A stretch of 64,000 nt of DNA from Calliopum simillimum (lineage: Eukaryota > Arthropoda > Insecta > Diptera > Lauxaniidae), in the NCBI GenBank assembly GCA_951812925.1, contig OX638372.1:85209058-85273057 (forward strand). Direction: 5' to 3'. Shown in pieces: positions 43,853 through 55,107 of the stretch. Positions within the stretch are counted from its first letter, which is position 1; the number at the start of each line of letters is the position of its first letter. A model generated the notes under the pieces. The model made no database searches and had not been told where the DNA came from. It saw nothing but the letters and a program-made list of their open reading frames with translations. A program made the translations under genes and the position numbers.

Positions 43853-46760
43853 GACTGTGATCATCTCACTTTTTTCGAAATTTGCAGTTGGGTTCTCTGA
43901 TTTTTATAAAAATTCACAGAGATGTTCTAAGTGCTTAGCATGGAGACCTCTCATTATTAGTTTTGCGAAAAAAAAATTTTTTTCCAAGTTATGGGCATGG
44001 AACTTCAGAGTGTCCAAGTGGTGTTTTTGCGTAAAATCGATGCAATTTTTTTTTCTAAGTCCCGCCATTTTGTCAAAAATAAATTTTTTAAATTTTTGTT
44101 TTCGGATTTTTGTAGCATTTTAAACGTTTATTTATTTTCCATTTTTAAATTTGGAAAATTTACAAAATGGCGGCCATTTTTTGAAAAATCTTAAAAGTTG
44201 ATTATCTCAAAATAATATTCTTTTTATTTTTTTACTTTTTTTTACGAGAAGGTGAATGAAATACAAACATTTTGTAGAAGACTTGTTTTGCGCTAAATTG
44301 CTGCGAGAGCCACAGGAACTTTTTTTCTAAAAAGTCACGTGACAATTTTTTTAACTTTGTTTTGTGCTTTCATTTACACCCACTAGGTGGCCAAAAAAAA
44401 AAAATTTCAAAGTGCAAGGATATAACTTCCATTACTTAGAAAATAGAAGCTATACCAAAAAGACCAATATTTCCTATATGAATCATAAAAATAAGTACTG
44501 ACGAAATGACGGCCATATTTTGAAAAATCTTAAAAATCAATTTTCCAAAAAAAAAAAAATTTTTTTTTCTTAAAAGTTTTTTTAATGAAATCTTTTGAAA
44601 GGTTATGATGAACATTCGTTTTTCAAAACACTTAATAGTACAATCATTTGGGAGAAAAAAATGATGTTACCTGGAAAGTTTTGCGGGATTTCTGCAAATG
44701 AGTTATTTTATAGATTTCGATGTGCTCTTTCAGAATTTCAACTTTGCTACCTCGTATCGTGTTCGCTCGAGCCGCCATATTGGAAAAATGGCGTCCAAAA
44801 TCAGTTTTTTACAAATATCTCTTTAACGGTTATGTTTAGAGAAAAATTTCTTAGGACAATGTTGCAGCTTATAAAATTTTCTATAAAAATGACCTTTGAA
44901 TTGTTTACGTACGACTTATAACTTAGGAGATATCTTTATTCAAAATTTTAGAAAAATTAGTAAAATGTGAATGCCACTTATGAGTAGGCACAGTGATGTG
45001 TCAAGCTTATAATTACGATAACTTATGAACGGTGAGTTGCACGTTTAAAATAAAAACACTTGTTTATAGGGATTAACTTGCTCTACAAGTTACATATTAT
45101 TTTTTTTTCATATCACCTATAGTTAAGGAGATATTTTTCCCACAAACCTAAAATTTTGAAAAAAAACGTTTTTTCAAAATGGCTCCTAAACGGTTCGTCC
45201 TAGAAAAAAAATTGTCAATGCATTTGGTAGAACGTTCAATTTCCTATAAGAGTCTTTTCGAGCTGTTTTTTCGTCAGACTTACCCTTCATGAGATATCGC
45301 GACTTGAAAATCATTCAAAATTGAACATAGTAGGGCGCATAGAACAATATTCAATTTTGAATGATTTTCAAGACGCGATATCTCATGAAGTGTAAGTCTG
45401 ACGAAAAAACAGCTCGAAGAGACTCTTATAGGAAATTGAACGTTCTACCAAATGCATTGACAATTTTTTTTCTAGGACAAACCGTTTAGGAGCCATTTTA
45501 AAAAAACGTTTTTTTTCAAAATTTTGGGTTTGTGGGAAAAAATATCTCCTTAACTATGGGTGATATGAAAAAAAAAATAATATGTATCTTGTAGAACAAG
45601 TTATTCCTTATAAATAGGTGTTTTTATTTTAAACGTGCGACTCACCGTTCATAAGTTATCGTAATTATAAGCTTGACACATCACTGTGCCTACTCATAAG
45701 TGGCATTCACAATTTACTAATTTTTCTAAAATTTTGAATAAAGATATCTCCGGAGTTATAAGTCGTACGTAAATAATTCGAAGGTAATTTTTATAGAAAA
45801 TTTTATAAGCTACAACATTGTCCTAAGAAATTTTTCTCTAAATATAACCGTTAAAGAGATATTTGTAAAAAACTGATTTTGGACGCCATTTTTCCAATAT
45901 GGCGGCTCGAGCGAACACGATACGAGGTAGCAAAGTTGAAATTCTGAAAGAGCACATCGAAATCTATAAAATAACTCATTTGCAGAAATCCCGCAAAACT
46001 TTCCAGGTAAAACTACCAAATGACTGTACTATAAGTAAAAAAAAAAAAAAAAATTTTTTTTAGAAAATTGATTTTAAGATTTTTCAAAACATGGCCGTCA
46101 TTTCGTCAATACTTATTTTTATGATTCATATAGGAAATATTGGTCTTTTTGGTATAGCTTCTATTTTCTAAGTAATGGAAGTTATATCCTTGTACTTTGA
46201 AATTTTTTATTTTGGCCACTTAGTGGGTGTAAATGAAAGCACAAAACAAAGTTAAAAAAATTGTCACTTGACTTTTAGAAAAAAAGTTCCTGTGGTTCTC
46301 GCAGCAATTTAGCGCAAAACAAGTCTTCTACAAAATGTTTGTATTTCATTCACCTTCTCGTAAAAAAAAGTAAAAAAATAAAAAGAATATTATTTTGAGA
46401 TAATCAACTTTTAAGATTTTTCAAAAAATGGCCGCCATTTTGTAAATTTTCAAAATTTTCCAAATTTAAAAATGGAAAATAAATTAACGTTTAAAATGAT
46501 ACAAGAATCCGAAAACAAAAATTTAAAAAATTTATTTTTGACAAAATGGCGGGACTTAGATTAAAAAATTGCATCGATTTTTCGCAAAAACACCACTTGG
46601 ACACTCTGAAGTTCCATGCCCATAACTTGGAAAAAAAATTTTTTTTCGCAAAACTAATAATGAGAGGTCTCCATGCTAAGCACTTAGAACATCTCTGTGA
46701 ATTTTTATAAAAATCAGAGAACCCAACTGCAAATTTCGAAAAAAGTGAGATGATCACAGC
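43853..46760. repeat. 2.9-kb near-perfect palindrome
   Basis: The arms, about 1.45 kb each, meet near 45333 (AATCATTCAAAATTGAA and complement, with about 30 bp between). The ends are GACTGTGATCATCTCAC and GTGAGATGATCACAGC. A compared stretch of about 250 bp shows only a few differences (for example TTTGCGTAAAATCG against TTTGCGAAAAATCG), so the arms are highly alike. CCCCT flanks both sides (43848-43852 and 46761-46765), a candidate 5-bp target duplication. The ORF at 44595-44921 reappears as its mirror at 45810-46019, showing these are not genes. The sequence is rich in AGATATC/GATATTT phrases. Confidence 0.93.
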
Positions 46761-46969
46761 CCCCTACTTTATTATTTTAAACCAAATTTCGGGACAACGA
46801 AACGAAAACGTAAAATGTCTGCAGCAATTCTAAACTAAGCATAAACACCAATTTTTATAAAATTTTAATTGAAAATTGGCCAAGTTATCGATTTATGTCC
46901 TCGTTTCCATACAAACGACACCACAGTGCGCCCTCTTGTCCGAATTCATCAAGTTTCAATTCCCCAGCA

Positions 46970-48700
46970 ATTTTTTTCTTTTTATTATCTAATTTTACTG
47001 TGCTTAATGTAATTCCATAGATTTGTGAAGTTCTAAAATTACTGTGGAAGCACATTTTTTATCTAGAAACAACAAAGTTTACTTTAAAAATAAATTTGCC
47101 AATGTACACGTTTTACGATGTTATTCGGTTGTTTTCGTATCGTCAATAAGCTACTTTTGAAGAATTTTATTTCAAAAATCCACAGCACTATAAGTAAATG
47201 TTAGTGTTTTCATTTACAGACAAATCCTTCTTGCTAATAAATTGCACTGCATTATCATTGATAACAGAAAACACAACACTTTAAGGTGAAGTTGACATTT
47301 TTATATGAAAGGACACACATTCATCAATTTACATATTTATCTTGTACTCGTACTTCACTGTTTACAATTTCTTCACGAATAATTATTTCTGAATGTAAAA
47401 TTTATCTTTTTTGTTTGCAGAAAATTTTCTTTTTATCCCAACTTAACCTACTTTTAAATCCTTGTAAAATAAAAAAAATAAAAAAACACACTGTCAATTA
47501 TCCTTTTTAAATGCGTATGCACTACGTATGGCTTTCAATGTGTGTGTGTCTGTGTGTGCGTACAGTACACAATTGTGTGCGTTTGTAGTAAAATTATCAT
47601 ATAAATAAATTTCATGCTTAAAGAGCAAACAGATATGACAACTCTTGCATGAAGTATGTGTACAACAACAACAGCAACAACTTATAGATCCTTACGACTC
47701 TATATTTTAAGTGCTTAATTTTTTTATTTATCCTACTTATTTTGCCAATTTATCCATTTTTGTTTTTTTTTTGGTTTTTTTCTGCACGAAATATTCGCAT
47801 TTCATTTAATTTCATTGCATAAATATTTACGCACAATTTTCGTCATCGTTGTCATCACAAAAGACAAAAGCAAGCAATATTTTGTTATCTCTTTCCTTTT
47901 GACGTTTATTTGTACGTTTGCGCTTTTGTTCGCTCTCTTTCTTCTTTTTGTTTTTGCCAATTTCATTTTTTCTTAAATATCAACGCATATCCTTTTTATT
48001 ATGATGATGGCATGGAATTGTGGAATTTTAATGCGATTTTTATAAGACAAACAAACACATACAACAATAATCGCACACACACACACACACACACGTACAC
48101 CTACATAAATACATACATATGCCTTGGTTGGCATAAAGACTGACAGTTTATTGTGTCAATTAAACGTTGGCAACAACGTTGGCATGCTTTTTCCATCACT
48201 TGTTTATCCTTATGCGTTCGTTGGCTCAACAGTTGACGTTGATGGTGATGGCCATGGTTATTGTTGTTGTAGTTGTTGCCATTGCTGCTGATGGCAGCTG
48301 CGGAAAACGACGTTTTGCTTTAAGACAAATAATTGTCATGTTCTGTCACATCAGTTGAGTGATAGACTGAAACAGCCAGCAAATGCTGACAAAGAACTAC
48401 ATTCCCAGATAAAGTGGAAAAATCGAAAAAAAACAAAAATTGCGTTGTTGTCATGCAATCGCGCGAAAAGGGTTTGCGTTAAAAATTAATGATAAATTCA
48501 ATAAAATAAATTGCAAAATTAAAAAAAAAAATGTAATACGTTTATAGTGAGAGAACTCATAAATGGTTTGCCTTTAAGGCTTTTCCTGCTGTCGGTTGTC
48601 GAACTAATTACCCAAGAACTATGCTCATTAGGGTGGTGCATTTTCTCCAAGTTTTGAATTTATATTCTCTAGAAAGCTGACGTTTTTCCAATCATGATAA
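46970..48700. other. Non-coding; microsatellites
   Basis: An (AC)n run lies near 48075-48094, a CAACAACAACAGCAACAAC run near 47665 and a GTTGTTGTAGTTGTTGCC run near 48260. The region 47500-48400 is less AT-rich and appears unique. ORFs are low-complexity. Confidence 0.5.
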
Positions 48701-48715
48701 TTAGTGGGGGTCATA

Positions 48716-48802
48716 GTGAATAAATATTCCCGGGGAATTTTCTCAAACTGCCGTGCATTCTCTATTGCAGTTTAAGAAAATTCCTCGGGAATCTTGATTC
48801 AC
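48716..48802. repeat. 87-nt hairpin, pre-miRNA-like size
   Basis: The left arm 48716-48751 (GTGAATAAATATTCCCGGGG ...) and right arm 48767-48802 pair over 36 positions with three mismatches and one possible G-U. The loop is 15 nt. It borders LINE relics, so a transposon origin is possible. Confidence 0.7.
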
Positions 48803-49019
48803 GATAACGTCCAATATGTCTCCCAAATTTGTGCCCTATTGGACCATATTTAGAGATCGCTATGATTTTCGATACTGAAGGCATCTTTGGAATACCCAAG
48901 CATTTCAAAAGGCCGTCGTCCAATGCGAATATGCTGTACATTAAAAACTTCCCCCTCATTGGCAAAGATCTCATTTTCTACCCCGGAACTACGGTTGTAT
49001 TTATTACTTCGAGGTAGAA

Positions 49020-50040
49020 GGCCTTTTTGTCCTTTAGTAAAGGATGCTCACTCTCCTGCGTTCAGGACCACCATTTTCTTTATTTAGGATTTGCCATCAT
49101 GGCATTATCATTTTCCAGATGTTCAGATCTAGAGCTCGCAAAATTTCTTCATTCTGAGGATCTTCTCGACAAATGTGGTTATCAATCGCCAGTTCTGTTC
49201 ACTACTATTCATCTTACTTATAATGTTTTCGGGCCGAATGCTTCTAACGATGTCTTCTAACCTTCTTCGCGTGTCTTGCCATCGCATGCACTACAAAAAG
49301 GTGTTGTCTTGCCTGCTTTATTCGCCGCATGTCGGATTTGTGCCCAGTATGTTAACCGATAGTCTAGTCTTCCCAGGTAGTTAACAGCTCTCTGTGTGAT
49401 GATTGTGCTTTCTCCGACTTATAGCTCAACTTCTAAGGAAATATGTATTTTCGTTAGAAGGAGTAGTTCGATTTTTCCTGTTGCAAGTTTAAGGTCATGT
49501 TCATTTAGTCACCATTTTGTTCTCATCATCACCTGCTTAAGCTTTTGCTGTACTTCCTCTGTTTTGGGGGCATTTATTGCAGCTGCAATATCGTCTGTAA
49601 AGGCGACAAAATGCATATCGTCTGACATTTCGGATTCCAAGATGGCATTGTAGCTTATGTTTCACAAAACAGGTGCAAGAATGAAACACTGCAATTCCTG
49701 ATGTAACTTATTTCCTTTTCTGGCTCTCACAGGTTTCATACATAAGTTTTCTGTTTTTCAGATAGCTGCGTATCATGTTTATCAAGAAATTTGGTGCTGT
49801 GAACATGTTTTGAAGCGCGTCGATAAAATCCATTCATTTTACTCTATTAAAGGTGTTTCGCACATCTAGGGTCACAAGCATTACTACTCGCCTGAAGTGA
49901 TGATTGCCTGTCTAAATAGATGCTGCCTATCCGAAAGCCTACCGGTTTTTTCTACGGCTATGATCGGATGTCGTTAAATCAGCCTTTCTAGCATTTTTCC
50001 ACTGCTGCCTAACATACAAAGAGGACGGTATACTTTTATT
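49020..50040 (-). pseudogene. R1-like non-LTR reverse transcriptase relic
   Basis: The minus strand from about 49915 reads VVMLVTLDVRNTFNRVK, then DFIDALQNMFTAPNFLINMI and RSYLKNRKLMYET, then in shifted frames VTSGIA (the family's VTAGVPQGS), 'YNAILESEMSDDMHFVAFTD' and DIAAAINAPKTEEVQQKL, with the catalytic box as FTDD near 49595, then WLNEHDLKLATGKIELLLL and NYLGRLDYRLTYWAQI. The order matches the palm and thumb of R1-clade RTs (TLDV-NAFN, FADD, KYLG). Several stops and frameshifts are present. The C-terminal part below 49200 is not recognisable. Confidence 0.8.
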
Positions 50041-50349
50041 TTTGATTTAAATAGGAATTGTATGTAAAAAGATTATCATGCTATTTTTATATAAACCAAG
50101 ATATACGTACTAGAAGGTTTTTGTTTAATGACTTTTACCAATACCTTTAATTTGTTTTTGTTAAGGCATGAATATAGCCAAATAAGGTATTTTTTGAAAA
50201 CACCATCGTGTTCATCATACGAAAATCTTCAAGAATCTTGGTCTGTATAAAGATAGCATAATCATAGATGGCTTAAAAAATCATTTTATTTAGTCGCTTT
50301 TGTGTGTACTCTCCTGAAACATGCATTGACTTTTACGCAAGCCTTTTAC

Positions 50350-50505
50350 GATTCCATCTTCTTCTTGCTTTGCATATCTGAGTGTTCGGACGATATTAGG
50401 AAGATGTCATTAGCGTAGTTGAGATCTTCTAGCTGTTCGGGAAAGTTCCATTGAATACCGCTTTTAGCCTTATTTAGAGCTTTATCTAGGATACCGTCAA
50501 GAACG
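50350..50505 (-). pseudogene. RTE-like LINE fragment (copy 4)
   Basis: The minus strand reads DKALNKAKSGIQWNFPEQLE, then DLNYANDIFLISSEHSDMQS, the same RT segment as in copy 3 but with the catalytic box as YAND. Only about 50 codons remain. Confidence 0.78.
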
Positions 50506-50519
50506 ATAAAGGGAAGAGA

Positions 50520-51010
50520 TGATGATCACGCCTGAAATAGCAGTAAATGTCGGTGACAAGAACCCGTTGTGTAACACACTGCATTTAAAGCCTTCATATT
50601 GTGCACGTGCCAGTTCGTTAGCTTTTTTGTTTACCTCGATATTCCTATCGCGTCAAACCCAAACAAAAGAAAGATTGAACCAACCCTCAGTCAGACTAAT
50701 TTTTTCTTGCATTCTACTACAAACTTTGACTTTATTAGTGTTGAATTCAGTGTTATGAAAGCGGTCTGGCTGTCAGAGAGATTTGCCACCTTTCCGAAGC
50801 TGGTCTTAATATCCCTTAGTGACTTGCAGGTTTCGCGGACTGCAAAAACGTCTGCCTGAAATTCTGCTGCCTGAATCAGACAAGAGAAAAGATTGAGGTA
50901 TAGACTTTTGAAAACACTCCATCTTGGAGCCATCGGTGTATATGGTTGTTTTAATGTTTAGATTGACAGTGCCAGCTTCCTACTGAGCTCTCTTGGGAAG
51001 ACATACACGA
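50520..51010 (-). pseudogene. RNase H domain relic of an I/LOA-type LINE
   Basis: The minus strand reads TTIYTDGSKMECF (first Asp), then after a shift 'IQAAEFQADVFAVRETCKSL' (catalytic Glu), VANLSDSQTAFITLNSTLIK (third acidic residue), and near 50640 FVWV-RDRNIEVNKKANELAR, the WVPGH..EGNE-ADELAR block with a stop in place of Pro. All RNase H landmarks are present in order but frameshifted. The adjoining 51010-52000 region may be further LINE sequence, though I recognise nothing in it. This is not the same element as the R1-like RT at 49-50 kb, because the RTE fragment lies between. Confidence 0.78.
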
Positions 51011-51019
51011 AAGTTGCTT

Positions 51020-53540
51020 TCAAAACGGATTATGGGACATGTGTAATTTGTTGAGCTGGTAAGTGCAATTTCCAGATTTTCAATGACGGAACAATGATAA
51101 TACTGCTTTGATATCTAAAAGTCAGCTTCCCTGCCCTATCTTGATAGAAGCCCTATCTTTAATTGAAAGTTTTTTTACAAACATAGAAGACTATGCAAGC
51201 CTTCTTGCACCTCAGTTCGATGTTGTCTTTCCAAGTGACAGAACATGCCCATTAAGTTGAAGAAGGTTATAGTTTGGATTTTTGTTTTGTTGCAGAGTAA
51301 CTCATATGTTTTCGCAGTAGACACGTCGAAGGCACTCTCAGCGTTAATACTAGATCAATTTCATTGGGACAAGGGACAGACACAAAGCGGTGTAAAAGAA
51401 ACGCTCTTAACGGCACCAGTAGACTAAGTTGGTCGAGAGATTCGACATTAAATTCATCGCTGATGGCTTTCTAAATGATGAATGTTAAAAGAGTTATATC
51501 TGCATGTTAAGGGATTAATCACTGAGGCTGGAATTTCTTGAATGGAATTGAGCATTACATGCTCTCTACACTTTGAGAGGAACATGTCGGTTGATCTATC
51601 AGTAATATTTCGCTTAATGCATGCGCTAAGCAACAAAATCTTGAACAAACTAGACAATCAGGCTGTGATAAAGCATCTTTCGACTCGAATTTAGAAATTG
51701 AATCTATCGTGTAAGTACGGCTAAAAGTATCATAGGTTCGGAACAGATTGAGATAGCGGACAGCTTAAAAAAAGGGAATCAGCGAAACCCTGGGATCTGA
51801 ATCAAGAGTTGCTTTGGGCAATATATTGATAAATAGTTTTGTTAGCAAATAGATTGTTGCTGTGGAGAGAGGCAAATAAATGCAACAATCTATGCCAGTA
51901 CTGAGGGAGCCTCTGGGGGATGGGTCCAACAAAATTTTCAGTCTTGAACGGAACACCATTAAAAGTGATAGTGACAATTTCAGATATCACTTTAGCCAGT
52001 TGACAGAAGGATAAACATTTGGGACCAATATAAAATGGGCTTCTTAAGTTTTAAAGACCTGCTTGGAACTAGCTACGCATGACGTAGTCATGACAAAAGA
52101 AGTAATTAATCCTGTATTTGGGCAAAAGGTCGACAAAATTTTAAATTTCGGGCAACTTTTATTGCAACTTTGGTATATTCACAGGTCATAACAATAAATA
52201 CGCATTTGAACTTCTTTATATGACCAAAATTCTGTTCCAAATTTGCATTACCAAAAGATTTTCCCATATTTACGTACGTACAAATTTGTAATTATCAATA
52301 TTGGTAATTTGTCAACTTTAATTCATCATTTATTGAATACTCGTATATGTCAGTTTTTATCATATCGCTGAGTATTATTGGTACTTTGTAATATATTCAT
52401 TACATTTCTTTATCATCCTTTTTTAACTGTCTTTTTTTGCGCATCCTGTAAATTGTAACAAATTCAATAATTATTTATTACTATGCATTATTTTTTTATG
52501 TCCTGCCAACTTAACGAGCTCTCAACAACGCGTCGCCAGTGTAAAACTTTTACTCATCCTTTGCCACGACACTGAAATGATGCGCTGACATAATACGAGC
52601 GTTTGTTGTTTTGTTTTTTTTTCTCTCTCTCTCTTTCTTCACTTTATTTGTTGTCTTTTATGTTTTGTTGTTATTTCTTTTACTGCAGCTTGTGCTGTTG
52701 TTTTCGTCCTTGTTGACCATAATGACAGTCCACAGCTGCTTTATTTTGGTTGACGACGCGCTGCGCCAACACAACCGACTGTTGAATAAAAAGCAACGAA
52801 TGAAAGGAACGTAAAGCAAATGAGAGATGAAAGCAGGATAAAATCAGCGCATAAGAAAGGCAGCTAAGGGCTCTGTGTCAGTGGGGTGTTGCCAGCGTTG
52901 CGTTGTTGGTCCAGCAAAACAGTTAAGAAGTTGCTGAGTTCAACGAAGATAAGACAGCCAGCGTCTATTGTTGAAGCAAAAAAGAAAAGAATTAATTAAA
53001 TGCTTTTGTTTGGCAAAGTTTTTACAAAAGAAAAAGCATAAATTTTATATTAAGAAAAAACTCAAGTGGGAAATATTTGCCATTTTCTTATAAATTTTTA
53101 AAATATTTGACATTTAAGGTGCATTTCAGTTACTTGTGAGACCAGTGGTACTTGACATTTTTATCCAAAAACAAAAGAACTTATTTTATTTTATAAAAAC
53201 AAAGATTAAAGACTTTAATTCTTCTATGGAATCGAATAAATGAATAAATTAGATGTGTAGATATTAGATTTTTGTTTACAACTTCAAAGTTTTTTATATT
53301 TTCCACGTTTTTAAATAAATGACCAGAAAATAGACCAAACTAACTATAAAAGATGTTGTTTTCACCTTGAAGTAATTCCCTGATCGACGTTATATATTTG
53401 AAACTATGTATATAATTTCAGTTTTTTTTTTTTAATTTCAAACTTTTCTAGATTTTTTTTTTCATTATAGCGAGTGAACAATTTCATGTGTTAAGACTCC
53501 TCCTGTTGAGGGGTTCGAACCCCCTGCACACGATTTGTAT
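51020..53540. other. No recognisable gene
   Basis: 51020-52010 may include unrecognised LINE sequence. 52500-52960 is less AT-rich with a (CT)n run (52622-52634) and may be unique host DNA. Near 53508 GGGGTTCGAACCCCC looks like a tRNA T-arm, but no acceptor or D-arm fits. Confidence 0.4.
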
Positions 53541-53559
53541 GAAACTTAGTAGCATCATC

Positions 53560-54310
53560 CCAGCAAATTATCTCAACACAATGCTTGGTAGATTTTACAT
53601 TTGCGGCTTTCCTCGACATCGAAGGAGCCTTCAATAATGCAACAAAAGAAGCACTAATAAATGCCGTTAATAATGCGGGGGTCGACTCCAGTATATATTA
53701 TTGGATTGATACCATGCTTGGCAACTTCATTATCAAAGCCGAATGGTAACAAACTAGTACCCAGAAATTTTCCACAAGGTGGACTTTGTCTCCACTACTA
53801 CAGATACTCGGTTTAGATCCCTTTCCTAAAACTCTTCAAAGCAGGGGGTCAAAGTGGTGGGCTACGCAGATGATGTAGTTATTCTAGTAATGGGTCGTTT
53901 CCTAAATGAACTCAGTGAGCTACTTGAAAATGCACTCACAATCATGTGTAGATTGGTTTTAATCAAAGGACTCAATATTAACACTCAAGAAATGGAGTTA
54001 ATCCTCTCTTCAAGGAAATACAAAATATCCACGTTCAGGGATGTATGTTTAAATAATATTAAATTACCAGTGGTTAATCAAGCCAAATTTCTGGGAATAG
54101 TTCTCGATAAGGAATTGGGATGGAAAACCAATTTATGCATGGAAAAAAATTTTCCGCTGCACCAGGAGTCTGAACCCTAGAGTGACACACTGGATCTACA
54201 CCTCTATTGTAAGACCTATTTTATTATATGGGGTGGTGATATTACAGAAATGATTTGGTATACCTCAAAAATCATTCAAGATAGAGCAATTCTGATGTCG
54301 GATTCGAATT
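53560..54310 (+). pseudogene. Non-LTR retrotransposon RT relic
   Basis: The plus strand reads FAAFLDIEGAFNNATKEALI, then NNAGVDSSIYYWIDTMLG, a shifted remnant of PQGG-LSPLL, then VVGYADDVVILVMGRFLNEL with intact YADD at 53863-53874, LNINTQEMELILSSRKYKIS, 'AKFLGIVLDKELGWKTN' and, in another frame, VTHWIYTSIVRPILLYGVV. This is the palm to thumb of a Jockey-group or related RT. 'FLDIEGAFNN' carries the first catalytic Asp. At least three frameshifts and a stop are present; 5' and 3' ends are missing. Confidence 0.82.
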
Positions 54311-54676
54311 CAGCATTGCAAAATACATCGAAAATGACTATTTGAAGCCTAGTATTTTTTTCACATTTATTTTTTTAGCTTTTTTAGGACCAATATTTGA
54401 ATTTCTATGTGACAGATTGGAGTTACCTAAAAATTTAATTTAAATCTCCTCAAGAGCACCGTGCATTTGTAGTGTGAAAATTTATTTTATTGTCTTAACT
54501 TAGTAAGTTATTTACTTAAGCTTTTGAATATTTTTGTACATATAAAATCTTATTATCTTACGGTCTTTGTAAAAGTTGTTGAACTGAAAACTATCGCTCA
54601 AAACTTTGGTATTGAAAACAATTTCAGGTTTCTCTTTTACAGGAGAAATATAGCGGAAGCCTAACTTAGGCAAATG

Positions 54677-54920
54677 AAGAGATGACATTAATAGCCTTAT
54701 CATGTATGGCGAACGAATAAAGTGACTGATTTTCACTCATTAATATCAACTTATTAAAACTTTCTATTAAGAGCTTACTATGACCTAAGCGTTCATTTTA
54801 GTCCAAAGAATAAAGTTTTTAAGCATAAACTTCAAACCATGTTTTAACTTGGAGGATATAAGCAGTTGAAAATCAGTAAAACGATTCGTTCGTCATACAT
54901 GATAAGGCTATAAATGCCTT
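54677..54920. repeat. Inverted repeat (~65-bp arms)
   Basis: ATAGCCTTATCATGTATGGC (54692) pairs with GTCATACATGATAAGGCTAT (54893), and GACTGATTTTCA with TGAAAATCAGTAA. The loop is about 105 bp. Probably a small MITE. Confidence 0.7.
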
Positions 54921-55107
54921 AAAGGGAACCCCTCTGATGTAATACCAAAAACGGTTTCCCAGGGGGAGGTAATACCGATGAAGAGGAGGTATTTTAGGAG
55001 AGTCTAAATCCGTTGACGATCGGAACTTACGGAAACGAAAAAAAAATTATGCAGATATCGTTTTTGAAAATCCTTCTAATTTTTGAGACACTGTCAGGAT
55101 GATTTTT

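Larger units (their letters stand above)
42729..46764 (+). mobile_element. pogo-like transposon with palindrome in its right terminus
   Basis: TA (42727-42728) precedes GAAGAATGTCGTCAGGGTTG; the right terminus on the minus strand is GGGGAATGTCGTCAGGGTTG, interrupted one step from its end by the 2.9-kb palindrome, with TA at 46765-46766. CAACCCTGACTACAATGGCC repeats occur near 43618-43670. Without the palindrome the element is about 1.1 kb and keeps only the transposase tail. Confidence 0.8.
42393..46925. mobile_element. hAT-like element inserted in a mini-me relic, itself hosting a pogo-like element
   Basis: The left end CAGTGGTGCCAAAGCGAACA (42393) and the right end (minus strand from about 46925: CACTGTGGTGTCGTTTGTAT) share the subterminal phrase ATAAATCGATAACTTGGCCA (42417 and complement near 46885). 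The flanks are one interrupted mini-me unit: GGGAGGTGCCACGCCCC on the left, CGCCCTCTTGTCCGAATTCA on the right, compared with the continuous GGTGCCACGCCCTCTAGTCC in copy B. The overlap (ACGCCCCA / GCGCCCTC) fits a mutated 8-bp duplication. CAGTGGTG starts are usual for hAT elements. No hAT transposase is present. Confidence 0.65.

Noticed and set aside
43779..46757. ORFs of 67-114 codons with Phe/Lys-rich sequence
   Set aside because: Each has a mirror copy in the other arm and no domain.
51245..51427. 60-codon plus ORF with hydrophobic N-terminus
   Set aside because: Lies opposite LINE-like minus-strand sequence; no promoter or splice signals.
53500..53540. GGGGTTCGAACCCCC as a tRNA gene T-arm
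   Set aside because: No matching acceptor stem, anticodon arm or A box within 100 bp; at best a tRNA fragment.
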